From: Platycnemis pennipes
Taxonomy: Eukaryota > Arthropoda > Insecta > Odonata > Platycnemididae
Reading direction: 5' to 3'
Length of the DNA: 64,000 bases
Assembly: GCA_933228895.1 (NCBI GenBank)
Contig: OW121856.1
Location: 104,321,027-104,385,026, forward strand
The notes under the pieces are model-generated. The model was not told the origin of the DNA and did no database searches. It worked only from the letters and a program-made list of their open reading frames with translations. Made by a program: the position numbers and the translations under genes. This document shows, one piece after another, positions 57,475 through 64,000 of this stretch (position 1 is its first letter; each line of letters starts with the position of its first letter).

Positions 57475-57482
57475 CAGTAAGG

Positions 57483-57703
57483 GAAACAAATCCAGTTGAA
57501 CCCTAGTGAAAATTTGGTTTGCTGCCCGGCAGTATCCCCTGCCAATTTGTAATTGAACGATTAAATGATTTGTTGATGATTTTTTCTTCTAATATTAGCC
57601 TCCTGCCCTCAAATAAAGAATCGAAAGGCGAAGTATTAACAAAAATCATGAAATATGGAAACAACTTCATGTTGCTGGTGAAAAATTGACCTGTAGTGAC
57701 GAT
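57483..57703. other. Short stretch without recognised feature
   Basis: Flank of the hAT element; nothing seen. Confidence 0.35.
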
Positions 57704-57960
57704 GGATTTAGCTCAGCTGGTATTGACCGTCGTAGCGGGCTTGGGAACGAGCCGTCCGGTCAACCTGATGGTCGTAGGCTCGAACTCAGCCTAGGGCATA
57801 GATTTTGTGATTGCCTATGTATGAGGCTAAGGATTAACTTTGCTTAGGAAGTTCGATAAAACCTTAGCAATTGGATCAGATCTAAAAGCAGAAGTGAACA
57901 AGTTCACTGTCTTAAACATTTCCTTATTTTATGTAAGAGTGAATCTCATGGCAACTGAGA
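57704..57960 (+). repeat. tRNA-derived SINE
   Basis: TTAGCTCAGCTGG (57708-57720) is a perfect polymerase III A box in tRNA context (GGATTTAGCTCAGCTGGTA), and GGCTCGAACTC (57777-57787) a near-consensus B box. The spacing is right for a SINE head but the insert between boxes (GTCGTAGCGGGCTTGG...GACC) does not fold as a tRNA anticodon arm. The body continues for ~170 bp without a clear tail. Confidence 0.6.
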
Positions 57961-58380
57961 CTGCGTAGGCCATCTCTTCTACATCCACTAAGGCGTCATC
58001 TGTATATTTCGCAACACCGATTCTGCATTTTTTTAATAATCCCCCTTCTCTCAATAATTTTTCGTAACATTCTCTAAGACATCTCCCGCTAAATTATGTA
58101 ACGCTGCCAATGAACCATATCCTTTTTTGTAAATGATAGATTCTAATTTCATCATAATTACATCAACTGTAAATCACAAATATGTTCTTTACTCACTAAA
58201 TATTATGTTTATCATCGTTATTATATTATCGAAAAGTGAATTCCATAATGCCTCTTTCTCCCAATTCGTAACGTTAGGCTGGACCACCCCTCCCTGTCGC
58301 TAGTGCACTGTAGCGATTGCGTCCACTCTCGATCCCACACCCTATTTAGCGTCACGCAATTTATGGACGACCCCTGAGTG

Positions 58381-58430
58381 TCCTGCAAACCACCACTGGG
58401 GTGAGTGGCAGAGGGTGACATATCTCCAGT
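58381..58430 (-). mobile_element. Diverged 3' hairpin of a family A-like LINE (A15)
   Basis: Minus strand CCCTCTGCCACTCACCCC-AGTGGTGG-TTTGCAGGACAC aligns to the family A terminal hairpin with altered outer and inner stems. Only the terminus is recognisable. Confidence 0.5.
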
Positions 58431-58561
58431 TATGCCCTGCTGCCTTACCGATATCCATATCATTGTTTTTCAAATCAAGTCAAAAAAATGTTTATTTTCC
58501 CCAAAAAAATGCAATAAAAATACAAAAACAATAACAATAACATCATCATTGATCAAATATC

Positions 58562-59520
58562 CTAGAATCGGTTTGACACTGCTCTCCACTCGATTCTTGT
58601 ATCGGCCAACCTTTTCATTGTGGCGTAATTCTTCTCTTTTACATCCCTCACAACCTGTTCCGTGTATCTCATACGAGGCCTGCCTTTTCCAATCTTCCCG
58701 TTCACTTTTCCCACGACGATAGTATTCATCAGGCCATCGTGTCTCAAGATATGGCCGATTAAGTTTTCCCTTCTTCTTTTTAGAGTTGTCATCAGACTTC
58801 TCTTTTCTCCCACTCTTCTTAGGACTTCCTCGTTAATTACTCTGTCGATCCATTCAATCTTCATCATTCTTCTGTAGCACCACATTTCGAATGCTCCCAC
58901 CCTTTTCTTCTCCGCTGCTGTCATCGTCCATGTCTCTCTGCCGTAAAGAAACATGCTCCAGATGTATGTTCTGATAAACTGTTTCCTTACTTCTACGCTT
59001 GTATTTCCAGCTGTAAGTAGATTATTCTTTTGATAGAACGCCCTCTTTGCCTGGGCTATTCTACTCACTATTTCTTTCTTGCTTCGTCCATCGTTGATTA
59101 CTCGGCTTTCTAGGTAACAGAACTCTTTCACCTCATCAAGTTCTTGTTTTCCTAGTTTGACATTGGTTTTGGCCTCTTCTTTCTTGCTGCACACCAATAT
59201 CTTAGTCTTCTTCTTAATTATCTTCAGCTGATATCTGGCCATTGTCCTTTCCGTGGTTACTAGAATCTTGTTCAGATCCCTCTCTGTCTCTGCAACGAGT
59301 GCTATGTCATCAGCGAATCGTAGCATGCTGATTGTTTCTCCGTGGATGTTCATTCCAGAACACTTCTCCTTGATTTTATTGATGGCTCTCTCGATGTAAA
59401 CGTTAAAAATTACGGGAGACAGTGAACAGCCTTGTCTCACTCCTTTCTTCATTCTTGCTTCTTCACAGTTGGGTCCAGATTTTATCACCGCTACTTGGTT
59501 TTTATACTCTAGTCTACACT
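58562..59520 (-). CDS. Reverse transcriptase of LINE family B, 5'-truncated but open
   Basis: 320 codons without a stop or frameshift. Blocks in order: YKNQVAVIKSG (residues 7-17), MKKGVRQGCSLSPVIFN (block 4, ~25-41), LRFADDIALVAE (catalytic FADD with both aspartates, ~69-80), KKKTKILV, FCYLESRVINDG, then the C-terminal region WTMTAAEKK, AFEMWCYRRMMKIEWIDRVI, LIGHILRHDGL and a basic GKGRPRM end. This is the second half of an APE-type LINE polymerase; the endonuclease and first RT blocks are missing. The nominal ATG at 59524 appears to lie at the junction with the adjoining family A copy, not at a natural start. Ends of the same family occur at 9236-9397 and 11908-12355. Confidence 0.85.
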
Positions 59521-60215
59521 TCATAATTTAAAAAATGATAAAAATAGCAAAACAAGCATGATAAAACATGCTGTTAGTTGGGTAAATCCTTATACCAGCA
59601 TGCAACTACCTATGATATCCACTGACACAATTCTATTGATGCTATTGGATATGCTTCCAGCTATTCATATCCGAAATTGTACGAGGAAAGGACATTTTTA
59701 ATCTGTCAGTTCGGCAATCTATTACTTAAATTTTATAATCATGGTCCAGTCTACAATAGTAAGTTGGAGTTTCCAAATTATTTTAGCGCCACTACTGAAA
59801 ATATTAACTGGGATTTAAGTCAAGAGATTAAGTCTAAATTTCAACCTATAGACTGATAATGATTCCCATTTGAATTCATCTAATAGACTGGTTAAGTTAG
59901 TATGGTTATCATACCGTCCCTTCACAAATCTTGCTCTTCTTCGTTGCATACGCTCCAGTTCATTATTTAGACCGATTTTGGATCCCATAAACGGGCAGCG
60001 GATTCCAAGTGAGGTCTAGCAAGGGAAAATAGCCAATTTCTTGTATTTGATCGTCAAATTTGCCCAGTACTTAGTTTGATGAATCCCAGTTTACGATTAG
60101 CTTGACCCATTATTTCACGTACGTGTTTACCACAAGGAAGATCTTGTCTTACCCCAAGACATGTAATGGATTCAAAGTTTGTTAATATGTTATTAATTAT
60201 GTAGTAAGTGCTAGG
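59521..60215 (-). mobile_element. LINE family A copy joined to family B (A12)
   Basis: Minus strand, from 60215: GHTLSWG/KTRSSLW-type block, NNELERMQRRRARFVKGRYDNH, FKWESLS and RLKFRLNLL, IAELTD, then the A7-type 3' UTR (GGTAGTTGCATGCTGGTA...TTTATCATTTTTTAAATTATGAAG) up to about 59515. There the family B frame begins. Several stops. It belongs to the A7 subfamily; the terminal hairpin is missing, so the junction truncates this copy's 3' end. Confidence 0.75.
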
Positions 60216-61480
60216 AAATTCTTGAAATAGAGAAACAAACCACTTAAAGGAAATAAAAAACAGTATATTGACTTTTGAAGGATCTTAGAGTAGAGCTTAA
60301 AGTGGATGAATGGGACAAGAAAAGGCTACTATGACAAATTTGGATGAACGATAGGTATCTGTAGATGGAATTTTGTGGGAAAGAAGTCAGGGAAAAGAGC
60401 TGTGTTTAAGTCTGAATCTACCCTGAGAATATAATAGCAATTTATATCGCATTATAGCAAAATGGTGGTTTCTAGTTAGCCAAGGTAATAAATACATGCA
60501 TGATATCTATTTTGGGGTTTTCTAATTCTTGAACCAAATTGTTTCCGCATCAACTATGCACCATGGTTACCCGTGGGTTATCACTTATAATGATGCAGAA
60601 AAAATCGCACGTCAATTATGTTACAAAGCCGTTGCAATATGATAGAGAGAAATACCATTTAATGCTTGTCGTGTGCATCATACCAGTGGCTTATTTCTAT
60701 TTTTAAGTGAACAATAGTTGAAACGCGTAATATTCACCCGGAAATCAATTACCCACCCTATCTGGGTAGTCTAGAATTCCGTAGAAACTTCAATACGGAA
60801 AGGAGCTAAACCAATGTTAGTCTCAATTCCGTCAATATGTAGATGAAGTGGCTATCTGTTAGAGAAAACGAGAATAAATTCCTTCCCGAAATGCTGATAT
60901 TTTTCCCGAATTTCATTCTAGAAAGGAATGGAGCGGGACTGGCGAAGCTAAATGTATAACATTGCTAGTAAAATGTCATAACAACACGCCACACAGTTCC
61001 CTACATTCCGTTTCGTTTCGTTGCGTACTCAACTGCCTCCACTGACCACGGAGAATGTTAATCATCCCGTAACCCAACCCCCCCCGTCTATTTAGATTCG
61101 GGCAAAAGCGTGAAATACACGTACCCACTATGCGTATGCAAATTCATCGAATCAAGTTTTTCGAAACAAATGGTTCCATTTCGCCAACGATACATAAATA
61201 TATGCAAGAGCGGAATGCCAAATATCGTAAACAAAATTAAGGCCCCACACCACACTCTCATATCCACCCTGGATAAACACCGGTATAAACAAAAGCATAT
61301 CACGATCCATATTCATATTTCCCCGGACGTTCTTCCCCTCCATTTCCTCTCCCACCTTATATATTCGTTGCGGAAAAAATAATGTTTGTCTTCGGCAACG
61401 CGAGTAGGGAGCGGGGATATCGAGTAGGTAGTAGAGAGGTAACAAAAAGAGAGTAAGGGCGTGCTTGAAGGGTATGTGGG
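60216..61480. other. AT-rich sequence without recognisable gene
   Basis: No feature recognised. Confidence 0.35.
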
Positions 61481-62160
61481 GCACCCTGGTGCTTAGAAGC
61501 GAGGGAAAGGGTGGAAGGGGATGTGTTTTTTTTCGACGGATTGAAAGCACGGGATGAGGGAGAGAAAAGGTGGAACGGGGGCGTGGACGGAAAAAAAAAC
61601 ATTTGACGGATGGCACTGGCCGATAAAAGAGCAAAAGCAATTCGCTCGTTTAAGGGACCCTCGCGTTTATTTCCAATCCGGACTGTCGAGAAATGGCGAT
61701 TCCGCTTCGCCACCCAGGGGCGAGGGGAAGGCGAGGCGAAGGGGGAAGTGGTTATACGAGTGGGACTCTGGGGGGGAATGGCTATGGGCTTGTGGGGCAG
61801 AGGGGTTAGCCGGGGGGTGAGTGAAGAGGATAGACTGGGCAGGAGGCGAGAGTGGTCCACAGTGAACTCTCAGCTCAGGGAAAGAGAGGTGGGGGTTGTG
61901 AATGGGGGAGACGCGTGCTGTGATTGTTCCCGGGCATGTGCTCCCAAACGGGCAAGGGGAAGTTTTGGCGGTGCGCAGGGAGGAAAGATTTCTCTTCCCC
62001 ACGTAGGGAAGGATGATGCTGAAGCGGAGAGAGCCGTATCCGAAAGTATGCTTCGGCAAAGCATTTTTGGTGATGACGTACTGCTGACGTACAATGAAGC
62101 ATGCTTGGGAAAGAATACTTCATATTCGGACAGTCTACGGTAAGGAGCGACGTTAAGCAG
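61481..62160. other. Purine-rich GC patch
   Basis: Strong strand asymmetry (G/A on plus). Overlapping frames on both strands (plus 61610-62143, 177 codons; minus 61357-61860, 167 codons) have no domain and are probably compositional. It may be another promoter-like patch. Confidence 0.3.
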
Positions 62161-62492
62161 TAGTGGCATCAAAAATAACCACTAGGTATAGTGAAACACG
62201 ATAGGGGGCAACATCTTTCAAATGTTTAGATCGGAAGAAAAAGAGCTAATAATTATGCAAATGTAATATACGAAGTAAAAAATAGATACTGCACACATTT
62301 ATAAGTAGCCAATGGCTCCGCCATCTTTTGTTATTCTCGTCAACAATGCTTCGAAGTCTTTAACAATGGAAGCGTGCTTCTGTGCTTTGGCTTCGTAGCA
62401 TGCTTCCCCCAGAGTGCTTCGCGTTCGGACGTACTTTGGGTGATTCCGACGGTACCCCCCTCCACTTGCAAGCAAGCATTGTAGCATGCTTC
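62046..62492. repeat. Cluster of GAAGCATGCTTC-like motifs
   Basis: Palindromic or half-palindromic copies at 62096-62106 (GAAGCATGCTT), 62346-62356, 62369-62380 (GAAGCGTGCTTC), 62395-62406 and 62481-62492 (both GTAGCATGCTTC), with further half sites near 62048, 62413 and 62500. CGTTCGGAC or ATTCGGAC accompanies two of them. Possibly the remains of a repeat or an array of protein-binding sites. Confidence 0.5.
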
Positions 62493-62604
62493 GCTCTAGA
62501 AGCACACGTTTCTGACAGGGCTAGTGTACAAGTAGGACCCGGTAGCTTCCTACAACCATATTCTGGACCACGCTGCCAGAATATGGGATCCTTACTAAAT
62601 AGGC

Positions 62605-63000
62605 TTAAATAATGTACTTCAACGTGTGCAGCGAAGATCGAGAAGAATTGTAAAGGGACAGTACGATAACTGTATTAGCGTAACAAGTCTATTAAGTGAA
62701 TTAAATGGGAATCATTGTCAGACCGTAGTTTCAAAATTTAAACTTAATCTCTTAAATAAATTCCAAGATAATATTTTCGCTCATGGCGTTGAAAATATTT
62801 TGCGAACTCCAACTTACTGTGGTAGACTGGACCGCAATGATAAAATTGGAAAAATAGATGATGGAACCAACTGATTCAATATGTCCCTCTTTCCTAGTAG
62901 GATAAGAGATATGAATAGCTGTGAATATATTCAATAATTAGAATATATGGAATAAATAGAATTATTTCAATGGATAGCATAGGTATTGAAGACATTCCTT
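62605..63000 (+). mobile_element. LINE family A fragment (A13)
   Basis: LQRVQRRSRRIVKGQYDNCISVTSLL, then a frameshift within the ELKWESLSD block near 62705, SKFKLNLLNKFQDNIF, ILRTPTYCGRLDRNDKI, a stop, and SLFPSRIRDMNS in another frame. A7 subfamily; the 3' UTR is partly present (GATAGCATAGGTA) and the hairpin is absent. Confidence 0.75.
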
Positions 63001-63107
63001 CATGCGTCACTGTGAGGAAACTTATGCGTGGTAAAAGTAAATATATTTAGTATATTCGCATGTATTTAGCTTATTACACACTTAAAAGTGTGGGCTTTAA
63101 GCTTATG

Positions 63108-63886
63108 TATAAGGATTTTAAGCTAACACAACTCATCTTGAGTTCGAAACATGGTTGACAACACGTCAGTTTTAACAGCATCCAACTTCAGCAAAGTTGC
63201 AACGTTTAATTTACAAATTGAGAATACATGCTCATACCTGCTATTACATGTCCTAAAATAGGTAAATATTTTCTTACTTAGTTTTAAACTATTCCAAATT
63301 GCAAATACAACTCTTTGTTTTGAATTAGGTATATTAATATTCGTATTTTTGAAAATTGTTTGGCAACAATGACGCTGCTACCATTTGGAAGCATTGGTAT
63401 TAATTACACCATATCAATAACAAATGAAATATTTAAATCACATAAAAAATATAAAAAGGACATAAGGTAAGGTATATTCCTAAATTAAGTCGGTAAATAA
63501 GCTTGTAAGCACGTATCGTCACAAGTACCGTTGCCAATGATAACAACATACTGTAGCGCCGCTGTAACTAAGGCTTTTCTGCTTTTTTTCGAGCAAACAT
63601 TTATTAATATCAATAAAACATGTGTAGTAAGGCGAGCACAATGATGAATTCTCCATAAAATTGCGCATCTTATATTAGTTTTTCGTCAAAACGACATTTC
63701 TCTTTACATTATTAATCTGTAAATTTTACTGCAAGAGCCACGCTCTGCCGTATAACCACGTATGAATAGCTGATTTTCAACGTCTTTGCTCTTCAAATAT
63801 ATGATGGTAAGGTCTCATTATTTTATTTCCAGTCGATAGAAGGGCCAAAAAATGATGTGTCCTGAATTGTTCACAAAAATGACATC
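63108..63886. repeat. Dispersed repeat R3, copy 2
   Basis: Direct copy of 47040-47770. Here it sits between two family A fragments of opposite orientation. Non-coding, class unknown. Confidence 0.75.
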
Positions 63887-63915
63887 TACTTCATATTTCA
63901 GTGGAGCCTCCATAA

Positions 63916-64000
63916 AATATGCATCATGCACTACAGACTACTCTAACATTATTCCATCTACCTATCCCTTTGCTATGCTGCATATTGTGTTCTCTTATAG
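63916..64000 (-). mobile_element. LINE family A fragment running off the window (A14)
   Basis: Minus strand CTATAAGAGAACACAATATG...GGGATAGGTAG...TCTGTAGTGCATGATGC matches A1 at about 408-490. It extends beyond base 64000. Confidence 0.75.

Noticed and set aside
58405..58722. 105-codon plus frame opposite family B
   Set aside because: Its second half is antisense to the RT C-terminus; no independent support.
61610..62143. 177-codon plus frame
   Set aside because: Purine-skewed composition explains the lack of stops; a 167-codon minus frame overlaps part of it and neither has a domain.
1..64000. Prokaryotic operon, phage or plasmid content
   Set aside because: No long coding runs or Shine-Dalgarno-spaced genes; the content is eukaryotic LINE, SINE and DNA transposon sequence.

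Overview
This is eukaryotic nuclear DNA, most likely from an arthropod. No prokaryotic gene organisation is visible. Most open frames are under 130 codons, and the longer ones are either fragments of non-LTR retrotransposon reverse transcriptase (RT) or compositional frames in GC-rich patches. The TE families look like those of arthropods: CR1/L2-like and other APE-type LINEs ending in short tandem tails, tRNA-headed SINEs, hAT, and Penelope-like hammerhead motifs. A hemimetabolous insect is possible, but I cannot name a species.

Layout. 1-6 kb: three copies of a LINE family (family A), a second LINE fragment (family D), the 3' end of family C, and a broken Mutator-like transposase piece on the minus strand. 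6-16 kb: mostly unannotatable AT-rich sequence with SINE-like repeats (R1), family B LINE ends, a 327-bp insertion with a 7-bp duplication, a fold-back MITE, and a retroposon nested in R1 with a 7-bp target duplication. 16-31 kb: AT-rich sequence broken by GC/CpG-rich patches (about 17.2-17.85, 20.6-21.1, 25.1-26.3 and 29.4-30.4 kb), tandem duplications, and a large fold-back carrying a hammerhead-like motif in each arm. 31-36 kb: LINE/SINE ends and perfect palindromes. 38.1-41.2 kb: the largest CpG-rich block, with a perfect RFX X-box, the best candidate for a host promoter or first-exon region. 41.3-50 kb: a second copy of the fold-back MITE, a 1.2-kb family A copy with a mutated catalytic motif, repeat R3, and a LINE fragment flanked by ~134-bp direct repeats. 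51-53 kb: a MITE with a covarying hairpin beside a small membrane-protein ORF preceded by a good 3' splice site, the best candidate host exon. 53.7-60.2 kb: more family A, a complete 1654-bp hAT-type element (13-bp TIRs, 8-bp TSD) with a family C LINE nested inside, a SINE, and a 320-codon open RT frame (family B). 60.2-64 kb: a purine-rich GC patch, a cluster of GAAGCATGCTTC-like motifs, and repeat R3 between two family A fragments.

The window is best read as intergenic or large-intron sequence of a repeat-rich genome, with at most one or two host exons. The genes do not form a pathway; the structure is layered transposon insertion. Repeat boundaries are eyeballed and usually good to within 10-30 bp. 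TSD and palindrome coordinates were read base by base.
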